NCBI GenBank assembly: GCA_005784505.1
Contig: VCAZ01000045.1
Coordinates: 2,640,501 to 2,704,500, forward strand
From: Bagarius yarrelli
Lineage: Eukaryota; Chordata; Actinopteri; Siluriformes; Sisoridae
Direction of reading: 5' to 3'
Length of the DNA: 64,000 nt
The position numbers and the translations under genes were made by a program. Within the stretch, counting starts at the first letter, position 1; every line of letters begins with the position of its first letter. A model generated the notes under the pieces. That model did not search any database. It saw only the letters and a list, made by a program, of their open reading frames with translations, and was not told the origin of the DNA. Below, piece after piece: positions 1 through 11,460 of this stretch.

Positions 1-699
1 CTTCTCAACTGCCATTATAACACCGAAGAGTAATCATCTGGGAGTGATAGGCAATTAAAGAAGCTCTTTTTTGAGATACGCTATCTTACCTTTCGGACTG
101 TTGAAATCCTTCACTGTTCTGAAGAATGTTGGAGGAAATGGAGTTCAACCCCTTTACCTGTATGTGTGTGTGTGTGAACATGTGCCTGTCTCAAAAAGCA
201 AGAATAGACGTAAGAAGATATTTATGTAAGGATTAAAGCCAAATTGAAGCCTAGACAGCATTAATGCAAGTCTGAGCCTTTAATGCACAGACCGTCAGAC
301 ACATCTTAAAATATGCAATTTGATTTAGCTGAGCTTATGTAATAATGTAGTTAAGATTTTTTTTTAATTCATGCTGATGTGGTGCAAGTGAAAACGACTA
401 ATGATAAAGTTGCATGTGAATGTTTTTGTTCAACTTATTTTAATTGAAGAAATGTGCAGGTTAGTAGTAGTTTTAATTATTCTTGTTTTATTACGTCTTA
501 TAACTGTTATAAGTAATAAGAGCAAAGCCAAATATTTGCAAATATCATATAAGAAAATCTTAAAACTTTAAAATAGCAACTGCTTTAATAGCAGGAATTA
601 ACTGTATTTGGTTAGTTTGTCTTTGAATCCCTGTTTTATTACTTTTTTGTTTCCTGTATAGTAATACATTTTTGTTTATTGAATTCCATTTGGTTGAAG
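1..699. other. Unassigned AT-rich non-coding sequence
   Basis: I see no gene or recognisable element here. A short GT run occurs near 164-174, and the rest is AT-rich unique-looking sequence leading into the purine-rich array. Confidence 0.6.
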
Positions 700-1048
700 G
701 AAGGAAAGAACGCACGAACAAACGAAGGAAGGAAGGAAGGAAGGAAGGGAAAAAAAAGAGAAAATAAATTCAGGTTGAAATTTGTAATATTAGCTGTTCA
801 GTTTGGGTGATCATTGGCCAGTGATTATTGTTCTAAGTAAGTAGGGAGGGAGGGAGGGAGGGAAGGAAGAAAGAAAGGGAGGATAGAAGGAAAAAAAAGA
901 AAGAAAGAAAAAAAAGGAAAAAAGAAAGAAAAAGAATGAAAGACTGAAGTTAAAGATTTCTAATATTAACTGTTCGGTTAGGGTGATCATTGGCCAGTCT
1001 TTATTGTTATGACCTAGAAGGAAGAAAGGAAGGAAGGAAGGGAGGAAA

Positions 1049-1100
<52 letters not shown>

Positions 1101-1306
1101 AAAAGAAGGGAAAGAAAGTTGAAGGAATGAAAGACAGAAAGAAAAAAAAGAGAAATCAAGTTGAAGATTGTAGAAATTTGTAATGTTAGCAGTTCAGTTT
1201 GGGTGATCATTGGCCAGTGATTATTGTTTCAAGTAAGAAAGTAAGTAAGTAAGTAGGTAGCTAGGTAGGTAAATGGGCAGGGGACGGAGGGAGTTACGAA
1301 GGGAGA

Positions 1307-1355
<49 letters not shown>

Positions 1356-1430
1356 AAAGGAAAATTTAAATAAATGAGCTAATTTTAGCTGTTCAGTTTG
1401 GGTGATCATTGCCCAGTGTTGCTTTTTCTC
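700..1430. repeat. Compound GGAA/GAAA/GGGA array with four copies of a unique core
   Basis: Purine-strand microsatellites alternate with a non-repetitive core of roughly 40 bp reading ...GTTCAGTTTGGGTGATCATT.... The GGGTGATCATTG motif starts at 805, 981, 1201 and 1400, giving spacings of 176, 220 and 199 bp. Between cores lie (GGAA)n, (GGGA)n, (GAAA)n at 1051-1101 and 1306-1358, and (TAAG/TAGG)n. This is a minisatellite of about 200 bp whose units each enclose an expandable purine microsatellite. Confidence 0.85.
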
Positions 1431-1449
1431 GCCTCATAGAAGTTGAACC

Positions 1450-1640
1450 TGATCTGTAAAGCAGCTTTACGGAAATACATCAGAGACTACAATATTAAAC
1501 ATCCCTTAAAACACTCAATTTGATTGATATCTATAAATTTAGAGTCCCCAACTAAGCAAGCCAGAGGCGACAGCGGCAAGGAACCAAAACTCCATCGGTG
1601 ACAGAATGGAGAAAAAAACCTTGGGAGAAACCAGTATGTT
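1450..1640 (-). repeat. Dispersed fish repeat, 3'-tail fragment (minus)
   Basis: Contains TGTAAAGCAGCTTTAC and, in reverse orientation, the block whose sense reads CTTGCC..GTCGCC..GGCTTGCT. The same family appears sense-strand at 17400-17600. I recognise it as a very common teleost sequence ending in 'cgctatataaataaa'-type tails, probably LINE-derived; the family name is uncertain. Confidence 0.6.
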
Positions 1641-2179
1641 ACCCGTGCTGCAGCAAAGTTTCTGTGCTCTTGTCTGGATGGCCGTTTAGAAGACAAGAGA
1701 TCACTGAGAAACCGCCTTATTGTCTCCAGGTGACTTAAACAAATATATTGTGTAATATTGTCACTCATCCACCACAACCTACAGCAGGTATGTGTTGTCC
1801 AGAGTGGTTTTGAGTTACTTGGTTTAAATTTAGGATACTGTCATATGTGTTATTATAAAATACTCAAACCAACGCTTCTGAAACCTGAAATTATGTCACA
1901 GTACAAAACACATCTTTTTTTTTACCTGCAGCTAGATTATTGTATGGTACTTACACACCTCCATACATTATATTCACAAATAAAAATAAATCACATACCT
2001 GGACTCAGCCTTGCATTCTTTGCCAGCAGAGTAATCATAAACAGATAATCAAAAATGGCTTTACCATCTTTGACAGGTTCATACTTACATCTGTCAAATT
2101 AACCAGCCATTTCTTCCAGATGTTTCATATATAGCTCAGGACTTTAGAAGTGCTGCCTGAAGCTTGATGTAAACTAACC

Positions 2180-2510
2180 CCTGAATATGATTGAAATCAA
2201 AGCTATTAATAAGCCTGAGGCAGCATCAGCAATTCAACATCCCATCATAGCAGTGCCTGCAAAGGGCATTGATGAGAAATGGCTGTGCCCTCCACACCTG
2301 GCATAATTACAGCCACTGCTTTAATCATGGAACTGTGAGATGTAAATAATCCAGTATTTAGTGCTGATTGGCTGCAGTATGATCCTAGGCTGTGATTGGA
2401 TAATTGATTAACCCCCCTTTCCCCTTTTGGGGGCTGACAATAATTTCTTTTCCAGTGTCAGGAAATTGTCTTCAGTCAACATAGCACCTGAAAGTTAGTT
2501 TCAGGGATCA
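2180..2510. other. Candidate conserved non-coding element
   Basis: Non-repetitive, without long open frames, balanced composition, with homeodomain-type TAATTA/ATTAAT, CCAAT-like GATTGG and E-box motifs, and a pyrimidine/G block (CCCCCCTTTCCCCTTTTGGGGG). The look is that of an enhancer, but conservation cannot be judged here. Confidence 0.3.
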
Positions 2511-2620
2511 GAGAAGGCTAATGCTTAAATTTAAGAACAAATTTTGTCCCAAGTCACATTAGCATTTCTGTCAGGCTATATGTATAATGTAAGTCTATGT
2601 TCATTTTTATTTACTAATGA

Positions 2621-2960
2621 GGCACCATGGGGGCTTAGTTGTCAGCACTTTTGCCTCACAGTAAGAAGGTCCGGGTTCAATTCCTGGACAGGGGCCCTTC
2701 TGTGGTTGTATTTTCTCCCCCTGCTTGTGTTGGTTTACTCCAGGTTCTCTGGTTTCCTCCCACATTCGAAAAAACATGTATGTTAGGTTAACTGATGACC
2801 CGTAATTGGCCATAGGAGAGAGTGCGTGTGTGTGTGGTCCTGTTATGGACTGGCGATCTGTATAGGATGTACCCTTCCTGCCTTTTGCCCTTTTAGAGAC
2901 GGCTGGGATAGACTCCAGCAGATGTGATTATTATGGAATAAGTGGGTATAGAAGATGAAT
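2621..2960 (+). mobile_element. SINE family B, near full length (plus)
   Basis: The head resembles a tRNA promoter: GGCTTAGTTGTCAGCAC as A box and GGGTTCAATTCC (2673-2684) as B box. The body contains the block whose complement reads ACATACATGTTTTTGGACTG in other copies, and the tail ends GTATAGAAGATGAAT. Related copies lie at 7801, 8430, 15655, 21568 and 27240. It is non-coding and pol III-type by structure; divergence suggests it is inactive. Confidence 0.8.
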
Positions 2961-3770
2961 ACTTTGTAATGAATCAAATGAATCGCTTAGTAGAAACATT
3001 TATTAATATGACTACTACTTATACAAATAGTATAAAATAAAATATTTTTTCAAATTAAGGTTGTGAGTTCATATAACACTACATTTCTAATCATGTATTT
3101 TATTTTATTCTTGCACACTGTAAACAAGTAGAAAAATAAGATCGTCGACTATCTTTACCGTGTTACAATATGCAGCTTCATTTCTCTTTCAATTGGCCCT
3201 GTTTGCATTAGCCTGTAAACCCCCCTAGCCATGCTAACAAGCTTCAGGAAATACCAAAGTGTCTCCCTCACTGTATTTAAAACAAAAAAAATCCTTAAGG
3301 ATCCATTGGAGCTTTATGTGGACTAGTTATTGTGTTTATAATAGCAGTATGAAATAGGAAATGCTTGTATTCAATAAACTCCAAGCTTTAAAATAGCAAA
3401 AAGTTAAATAATCAGATTCTCTATACTATACGACTTTTCTTCATTTACTCGGATCAGTTGAGTAATAAGTTATACTGTCAGTATAACAAGTACAGGAACT
3501 GTACTGAGGGACCCAGTGTGTGACATTCATGAGCTTAAGGATCCGGTGGTTTTTAAGGATTCAGTAAATGCCCTCTAGTGAATGGTCCATGGAAAAAGCA
3601 GTCAGCTCAGGTATGCATGATGACATCACTTGATGATGTCATAATGACCTGAAAATAAAAGTATATGTTAAGTATTTAGCTTTGCAAAGGTAAAATAATT
3701 TTTTTAAAGATTTAATAAAATAATTATTAAATTATTTCTAATGTTGAAAAAACACTACTGTATAATTAAT
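2961..3770. other. Non-coding sequence, no gene seen
   Basis: AT-rich. A small palindrome made of a TGACATCA / TGATGTCA pair lies around 3620-3645 (CRE-like). No element is otherwise recognised. Confidence 0.5.
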
Positions 3771-3775
3771 TTACA

Positions 3776-4330
3776 GTAGTAAGGTGGCTTTATTATTGGC
3801 ACCCCTAGTCATAAGAAGTGTGCTTTTTTTCGGTGGACAAGTAACAACATCATATACAATTTAACATAAAATTATCTTCACTGTTAGCTTTAAAAAATCT
3901 AAGATGGTCTCTGGTGATCTCTGAATGTCTTTTGGGAACCTCTTTCTCATGCATGGATGACTGTCAGAAAAGTCTGTGATAGCATCCCACTGTTAGTCAG
4001 CGCCAAATCAGCTCCTTAAGTAAGCCAGGAATTGATTTCCGAGTAAATAGAAAGGCAGGCCAAGCTTGATTGTTCCTAATCAAGTCCAATCATCAACACT
4101 CAGATAGGGTGAGCCCAGCAAAGAAGAACCTGACTAGCCTGATAAGGTTTATCCGTTAAGTCCAGTATATCTGCAAAATCCATTTCTTGATGTTGGCAAA
4201 AATTGTAATTGATCTGTATGTCAGAGAGGAAGGACTCTGGATTATATAGTTAAATGGTTCCACTTTCCTCAACTCCTATCAACCTTGAAGATATTTTAAA
4301 GTTTTCTTTTTAAATAGTACTAAAGTATTG
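3776..4330. mobile_element. Possible degraded Tc1-related element
   Basis: Starts with TTATTATTGGCACCCCTAG, which matches the terminal-repeat style of one Tc1-like group in fish. The following 500 bp have no frame and no visible matching right terminal repeat. Low confidence: only the left terminal motif supports it. Confidence 0.35.
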
Positions 4331-4563
4331 ACATTATTCTTTTGTCTACAGAATGACTACAGATCAACGTTTTGCAGTGTAGAGCTATGCATAAAGAGAC
4401 AATCATGGAACTACCGCGTTCTGCACCGCACATTTGACCACACATTTACAGTGACTTAAGGTACAGTTAAGGTGGTCTAATAATCTGAGTGTTAAATTGT
4501 TGATTTGGTTTCATGCTGACTTGTTTCTGTTAAACCAAGTGCATTTCCATGTATCGACGTGTA

Positions 4564-4680
4564 TGGGGAAGTGGTAGCGCAGTGGTTAAGGTGTTAGACT
4601 GCTAATTAAAAGATCGGGGTTCGATTCCCAACACCACCAAGTTATCACTTCGTATAAAAGAGGCAAAATAGAGTAAATGT
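4564..4680 (+). mobile_element. SINE family A (plus, 3' truncated)
   Basis: tRNA-like head GTGGTAGCGCAGTGGTTAAG with B box GGGTTCGATTCC (4617-4628), followed by the CACCACCAAG body. The usual tail (CTCTGGATAAGG...CTGCCAAATG) is lost. This is the commonest family in the window. Confidence 0.85.
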
Positions 4681-5174
4681 AAATCTTACAAAAATATCGC
4701 AAACATAAGACAACGTCCGTTAATGGTATGATAAGCTACATTTTATTTTCAGCGAAACTTCAAATTAGCATCAAGATTAAAGCCATTAGGAAGCGCTATG
4801 GAGCTGAGATGACTGATACTGCGGCTGCAAAATGAAGTCTGGCTACTGAGACATGCGAATAATTAGCTGTTCATCCTTTTTAACTAGCAAGGCACATTTT
4901 TGCTAGGTCAGATTTGTAATATATTGGCGTGTATGAAGTATGAATCCTTTGGGTTAGTCAAAGTTTTATTTATCTGAAGTTTGTGTGTGTTTAAAATCTT
5001 TCTAAATTAATAAAACACTGCCGATGCACCGGAAGTAAAATGTTTGGAGAATCAGTAGACTAAGAGCCAGAGTATTCTTACAGATTTTATTTATTCCATG
5101 CATAATAATGGCCTGAAAAACTACATAGCATTAAAACAGTTGATTTTATACTGTAGTGTACATGCAAAATGATC

Positions 5175-5560
5175 AAAAGCATTTAGATAACACTAAAAAC
5201 AGAGAAACTATGGCAAAACAACACAAAAGAGAAGAAGAAATAATAGAAAAAACATTAAGAGGGAAGAGAAAACAAAAACATTACAAAGAAACAAAGAACA
5301 AATAAATACATCAGATGAGGGAAAGAAGACAAACACATCACAATTTAACAAACACAAGACAAAAACAAAATTAGGACATAGAAACATTACAAAAGGACAA
5401 ACAACAGACAAAAATATTATAAGAGAACAAAGAACAGACTAAAACATCACAGTAAAACAGGGAACAAAACATTATGAGTAATAAAAATAAAGGACAAATA
5501 ATAAATCACAAGATTAAACCAGTGATATGTTAAATAAATATCACAAATAAATCAACATCT
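5175..5560 (-). repeat. A/C-rich degenerate tandem tract, strand-asymmetric
   Basis: The plus strand is strongly depleted in T and rich in A, with quasi-periodic blocks such as GAACAAA...AACATTAC every 35-45 bp. Its minus-strand open frame (5411-5208) shows the periodicity as recurring DVFVF/NVFVF-like peptides and is not a gene. Best read as an old minisatellite. Confidence 0.5.
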
Positions 5561-6010
5561 TATATAATAAACAATATAATTTTTTTTTTTATGTACAGTA
5601 TCTTTTATGGTTGATCATGTGATATATATTATCATGTGACACCATGGAAGGTTTGCATACAGTTCCTTTATGTAGTTTAATAAGCGGAATTGTCTGTTAC
5701 TGGTGTCGTCGATGAAAAAACACTTCATGTTTTGGTCAGCTACCCAGATAGGTGGCCATATTGGAGATACCTGGATGTAAACAACAGCATGGATTGTATT
5801 GTAAATGTATCATAGCAGCTGTTGTTCTACTACTTTATCATGTTTAAAGCACCAAAAACGTGTCGAGGATTCTCTTTAAACCATACAGAGAAGAACTCAG
5901 TAAGCAGAAAAGAACACAATATTTTAACAAAGTTATTAGATGGTAAAGATTTGTTGTGAACTGATGACCCGTCCTTCTAATTCTTATCCTGATATATTAA
6001 CCTACCTAGT

Positions 6011-6190
6011 TTTTACATTTGCCAGACACCCTTATCCAGAGCAACTTGCATTTGTGTTATTTATACAACTAAGCAATTGGGGGTTAAGAGCCTTGCTCAG
6101 GGGCCCAGGCAGTGGTGCCTTGGTGGAGCTGAACCTACAATCTTCAGGTTAGTAGTCCAACACCTTAACCATGAGCCACCACTTCCCCCA
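6011..6190 (-). mobile_element. SINE family A (minus), nearly complete
   Basis: In reverse orientation: tail ACATTTGCCAGACACCC...ATCCAGAGCAACTT first, then the CTTGCTCAGGGGCCCA body, then the tRNA-like head ending CCACCACTTCCCC at 6188. The tail resembles the L2/CR1-type 3' ends used by many fish SINEs. Confidence 0.85.
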
Positions 6191-7514
6191 GTTCCATTTC
6201 GAAAGTGCACAGCCAAAGACCTTACATGTTAGAAAGTTTTGGAGTTCTATCACCAGATGGTGTGTTGATGGGTGAAAAAGGCAAAGCATTAGCTCATCAA
6301 CAATAATACAACAATGGAACTCTATACTAATAAATAGAGTACCATTAACTAGATTATAAAATTTCAAAACAAGATTCCTGCTCCTGCTTAAGTTTGGACT
6401 AGCAATGCCTTCTTAATTTCAACAATTTTTGCACTTTTCTTCTTGATTCGTTACAATTTTTTATGGTCTATAAAACTGTAAACCTTTTTCATGGTCTGAC
6501 CAATAACTACAGCCCAAAACATGACAATAACGGATTCATTTTAAAGGCAATAATCAGCCAAACCTGTAAATGCTGTTCATTTTAGTGCCATTGATTACGT
6601 TCAGGGCCACCAGTATGGCTGACTTTCGGACTGATGACACAACATTAACTTATCTCTCGGCTACCTTACGGTTATAAATTTGTGCGTCAATAAACAACCT
6701 GAACACAGACTAATCACTAATAAGCTCCAAAGTACAGGACAGTACGAAAAAATGTAATATGTAAAATGTAACATATAAGACTTCCAAATTCAGTAGCAGG
6801 AAGGCTACCCGAAGGCTGACCTGATGCTAATAATTTGCACGTGGTCCTAAACAGTATTCAAGTTAAAAAAAGTTTAGCAGGAATAAATTTAAATAAGTTT
6901 TTTAGTTTAAATGGCTTTAGCCTGTTTTGGATAATCTTTCAAGAGAAATTTTTAAGGAGTTGATCACAGCATTGTGGTATCCTGTGAACCTCTCTATCTT
7001 TAATCAGAATTAATAAGTGATTATTTGTTAACATCCCTATTGTTTAAGGAAAGAAAGTGCTGTTATCTCTGTGAGGCACGTTTACTTACAAAAAAGACAT
7101 TGTTACTGTTTTCTTATCGTAATTGGATTTTATTATCACAGAAGTCACAGGATAACCTTTCGACGTACCTGTTGTTTTTATTCATGTAACGAATAAACAG
7201 GGTGTTATTTAATTGTGCCAAAATGTTATCAGCATTTAAGGTAATGTGACACTTTCATTATTGCCCGCTAAACAAAAATGTTTGTCATAGCTAGCTGATA
7301 AACTAAACTGCGTTCAGCAGGGTTCACACTGTGTTACTTTTAATAGTCTTTTAAGATTGTCAGACTATACAAATATGATCCCCATGTCACACTGTAGGAT
7401 TTCAGTTTTCAGTACGACAGTCAAGATACATTAAAAAACAGATGCACAAAAGAAGATGTAGCCAGAATTTTACGTTATTGATTTTTGACACGTTCAGGAA
7501 CCTGATCTTCAGCT
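6191..7514. other. Non-coding sequence, no gene seen
   Basis: AT-rich intergenic sequence. No repeat family is recognised with confidence, and no splice-bounded frame was found on either strand. Confidence 0.5.
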
Positions 7515-7735
7515 AACTAGGCAGTTGTTGATTGGAAGCCCAGAAAGACCTGGGCTTGAGCCCCACCCCTACCAGCCAGCCACTGTTGTCCTTGAGTAAG
7601 ACTCTTAACCCTTCCTGCTTTAGGGACGCTGTATCATAGCTGACCCTGTTAGCTGACCCCAACTTTCTAAGTGCGAAAAAACACATTTCATTGTGCTGTA
7701 AAATGTATGTGACATAATATTTGAATAATGTATAG
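7515..7735 (+). mobile_element. SINE subfamily A2 (plus)
   Basis: Shares the block GTTGTTGATTGGAAG...CCAGAAAGACC...GAGCCCCACC...TGTATCATAGCTGACCCTG with the copy at 40800-41012. The head is partly lost. The tail (TTTCTAAG..ATGTATGTGACA) differs from family A, so this is a distinct subfamily. Confidence 0.7.
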
Positions 7736-7800
7736 ACAACGATGGCAATTAGTTCAGTATTAAAAGTATCATTTATTACATTTATTCAGTCATTTATAAT

Positions 7801-8013
7801 GGACAGGTCGCCAGTCCATCACAGGGCCACACACACTCAAACTCACTTCTATGGGCAATTTAGAATCACTGATCAACCTAACATACATGTTTTTGAACCG
7901 TGAAAGGAACCCAGAGGACCCAGAGTATACACGCAAGCACAGGGAGAACATGCAAATCCTCCTGCCAGGGAATCGAATCCAGGTCCTTCTTGCTGTGAGC
8001 CAACAGTGGTGAC
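7801..8013 (-). mobile_element. SINE family B (minus)
   Basis: Begins GGACAGGTCGCCAGTCCATC, includes CCTAACATACATGTTTTTGA and GGAGAACATGCAAA, and ends at the complement of the tRNA-like head (GGGAATCGAATCC, then CTGTGAG). A (GAAT)-like tail lies on the left side (7780-7800). Confidence 0.8.
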
Positions 8014-8429
8014 ATTTTTTAAAATTATCATTTTTTAATTATAATGTTGTCATAAATGGGTTGAGGGCAAACAAAGGGCAGGTTTATAATAACTAAACGT
8101 CAAAGCGGATAAAAATCAGTAAACGTTGTGACAGGAAAAAGTATACAAAAAATTATAAATGTGCAGTGACAAAGTATAGAGGACGAAATACTGTCTGAAG
8201 ATCTCTTTTTGTGAGGTGCTGTTGATTAAGCTGTTCTCGATACAAAAACTCAAATTTTTTCCTCTCAATGTCAAGTAATCTCAGAGATTGAGTTAAAACT
8301 CTGAGTTGCTTGAACTTCCTTGTTGAACTACAGGAAACAGATAAGGTTCAGTCAGAAGGTAAACAGAAACAATCGAAGCAAACGGAAATTATAACATAAC
8401 CCTGATATCCTGAAGAGGTATTTCATGGA

Positions 8430-8545
8430 TAGTGACCTGTCCAGGGTGTTACCCCTCCTGCCTTTTGCCCTATCAGAGTCAGCTGGGACTCCAGCAGATC
8501 GATATGACAGAATTAGGGAATAACCGTGTATAGAAGATGAATGAA
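8430..8545 (+). mobile_element. SINE family B tail fragment (plus)
   Basis: Only the 3' part remains: GACCTGTCCAGGGTG...CCTGCCTTTTGCCC...CTCCAGCAGAT...GTATAGAAGATGAATGAA. 5' truncation is usual for such inserts. Confidence 0.75.
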
Positions 8546-9300
8546 GGAATTTTATGGATAGTATTTGTTAAGTTACATTCAATCAAGCAGCCACAACAGT
8601 TAATTTTAATTTTTCTTTATATTATTTAAATCACTTTACTTTATCTGTGCCCAGATATAATCAGGTTAATTCTGTTCTGTTAGGTAACAGCATTAATGTT
8701 TTCTTCCATTTAATTCCAAATAACTCGAATAATTGAATCAGAAGTGCAACCTTTGCACAATGCTGTGTAGTGCTGTTTTGTTTCACCGTACACCCTTGTT
8801 TTTTATCCTCAAGCTAATTGTGCCTTGTTTTATTAAGTTCTGGTGAGAGAAAAGTTCACAGGATACTGCAATGCTGTAATAATTTATGTGGTGGAAGAAA
8901 GTTTTTGAAAGATTAATGGGGCGCATCCAAAACAAGCAAAAAACTTTACGAAAAAAACATTTCAATAACCTTTTAAGTTTTAGTCTACAGACTGTCACTC
9001 AACAGAAGAGTTTGGAAAATTCAATTACTGGCACACAAGCAGTTAAAAGCAACAGCTACTTAAAAACGAGAAATACCGCTTTTGTCCTCAAGACAATAAA
9101 TGTATTTCTTTTTCTCATCGTAAATAGCCAGGTACACAAAATCAATGCCAACTGACCGTCTCACCGATCTGTCTCTCCTCCTGTGACCTGATCACTGAGG
9201 CTCCTCACCCTCGAGCACTTCATTACCACAGATCCATTTTAAAAATCCTCGCTAACATTTGGTGGGGCGGATTGCCCTGTCATCTATTTAATGCATTACT
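8546..9300. other. Non-coding sequence, no gene seen
   Basis: An 89-codon plus-strand frame at 8886-9155 has no recognisable domain, an AT-rich codon pattern and an overlapping antisense frame; I treat it as chance. Confidence 0.45.
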
Positions 9301-9307
9301 TACAGAG

Positions 9308-9700
9308 TGTGTGTGTCTGGGAGACCGACTGCAGAGGCGAGTGAGTTTGTGAGTGAGTGAGTGAGTAAGTGAGTGAGTTTGTGAGTGAGTGAGTTTGTGA
9401 GTGAGTGAGTGAGAAATTGGGTGTGTTTATGAGTGAGTGAGTGAGTGAGTGAGTAATTGCATATGTTTATGAGTGAGTTAGTGAATGAGTGAGTATGTAA
9501 TTGCATGTGTTTTGTGAGTGAGTGAGTGAATAAGTGAGTAAGTCATTGAGGGAGGGAGTGAGTGAGTGCTTGAGTGAGTGTTTAAGTCTGTTAGTGTTTG
9601 GGTGAGTGAGTGAGTGAGTGAGTCAGTGAGTCTTTGAGTCTGAGAGTAAGTGAGTAAGTCATTGAGGGAGGGAGTGGGTGTTTGAGTAAGTTATTGTGTG
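9308..9700 (+). repeat. (GTGA)n minisatellite with higher-order units
   Basis: About 390 bp dominated by GTGAGTGAGT. Higher-order structure is visible: a block with AATTGG/AATTGCAT then GTGTTT and ATGAGTGAG recurs near 9412, 9453 and 9497 (about 42 bp), and GAGTAAGTCATTGAGGGAGG recurs near 9536 and 9652 (116 bp). The antisense Ser/Leu/Thr/His-rich frame is a by-product. Confidence 0.85.
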
Positions 9701-10500
9701 TGTAATGGTGTTTGTTTGCTTTGTAATAGACGCTTTCCACCCTTTTTAAATTCCCTCCTCACTATGCTTTTCCCAGGAAAGTCTAAAGTACAAAACAGAA
9801 GTTTCTAAAATGACAATATTTACTAAAACTTAAAAACAGAAAAACAAGCATAACGCTCCCATACGGACTGACATTTGCCTGTGGCATTTGAAGAAACACC
9901 ATCTGGATCAATCCAGGCTGCTGGGTTTAACTGGTTGTCCCTGAAGTTACAAATTCAACATGTCATGCAAGTTTCTATGAGCAGTATTCCTCTCGGAAAA
10001 CCGGTGATCCGTGAGGACTTAGCTGTTTATTCACATGAGCCGCCTACCTGGGCAGGAAAAACTGAAAGATGCAAAAGTGACAGCAGAACAACACTACACA
10101 AATTACTACATACTGTATATTTAACACTATATATATATTTTGTAATCTGACCCTTAGACAGAGGATGTTCTGGAGTTCAACATTCACAGGATAAATTCTT
10201 ATGCTTATTTGCTTGAGAAATGGATAAGATGATGTTGCTTCTGGGGATCCTCAGCTTAGGATTGATAAATGTGACAAACCAGCTTCCCTTAACATATTGT
10301 ATAATAAAATATTTATAAACATGTATTGCAGAGTGTTAGTCTTATAAATAATTTAATATTTGATTAAACTTTTAGTTATTGTTGATGCATTAAATATGTG
10401 TAAAAGGTTTAGTGTTTGCTTTAATATCTCCATGATCAGGTAATTTGTAGTCTAATAAAGAATTAGACTGCATATTATCTACATTTTAACTAATCAATTT
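9701..10500. other. Non-coding sequence, no gene seen
   Basis: A 91-codon plus-strand frame (9875-10150) lacks recognisable motifs and flanking splice logic. The remainder is AT-rich. Confidence 0.45.
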
Positions 10501-10803
10501 TTAATTAAATAATGGCTGTGAGGATGGAATGATTAATGGATGAAAGGATTGATCGAATAGAGGGCTGAATAGTTGGATTGGTTGAATGATATCTAGATTA
10601 ATTAATGGATAAATCAATGAATAGTTGGATTGATAAATGGATGGATTGATGGTTAGTGGTATTAATAAATTACTTGATTTATTAGATAAATAAGTAGATA
10701 GTTGGATTGATAAATGAATGGACTGATTAATAGAAGGATAAATTAATAAAGGGATGGTGGATAGATTAATAGATGGTTGCATTGATATATCAATAGATTA
10801 AAT

Positions 10804-10872
<69 letters not shown>

Positions 10873-11460
10873 GATTGCTAAATTATTTGATTTATTAACT
10901 AATGGATAAGTACATTGTTAAATGAAGAAATAAATACTGATTAATAGATGGATAAATAAATGGATGATGAATAGATAAATAGATGGTTGAATTAATACAT
11001 CAATAGATTAAATAATGGATAGATAAATAAATGGATGTATGGATAGATGGATGTATGGATGGATGGATGGATGGATGGATGGATGGGTGGATAGATAGAT
11101 GGATAAATAGATAAGTAGATAGCGGGATTGCTAAATTATTAGATTTATTAACGGATGGATAAGTATATACTTGGACTGATAAATGAATAGACTGATTAAT
11201 AGATGGATAAATAAATATATGGATGATAAATGGAAAAATAAATGGTTGGATTGATACATTAATAGATTGTTTAATAGATGGATGGATAGATGGATAGATG
11301 GATGGATAGATAGATAGATAGATAGTTGGACTGATAAATTAATAGGTTGGATGGATGAATGGATAAATGGACATATTGATAGTTAAACTAATGAATATTT
11401 AGTTTTTCAATTAATATTATAAATATAAATATAAATATCAATTTATAGCTGGATAAATAT
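10501..11460 (+). repeat. GATA/GGAT cryptic simple-sequence block (Bkm-like)
   Basis: Nearly 1 kb built from GATA, GGAT, AAAT and TTGATT words. A perfect (GATA)n core of about 17 copies lies at 10804-10872, with (ATGG)n at about 11055-11090 and shorter GATA/GGAT runs at 11275-11325. Longer phrases (GATAAATAAATGGATG, TTGGATTGATAAATG) recur, implying slippage plus unit duplication. Confidence 0.9.

Noticed and set aside
4564..4680. True tRNA gene
   Set aside because: A- and B-box-like sequences are present but no cloverleaf closes and the unit is repeated across the window with a SINE body.
9300..9506. Thr/Ser/Leu/His-rich antisense peptide
   Set aside because: Direct translation of the GTGA array.
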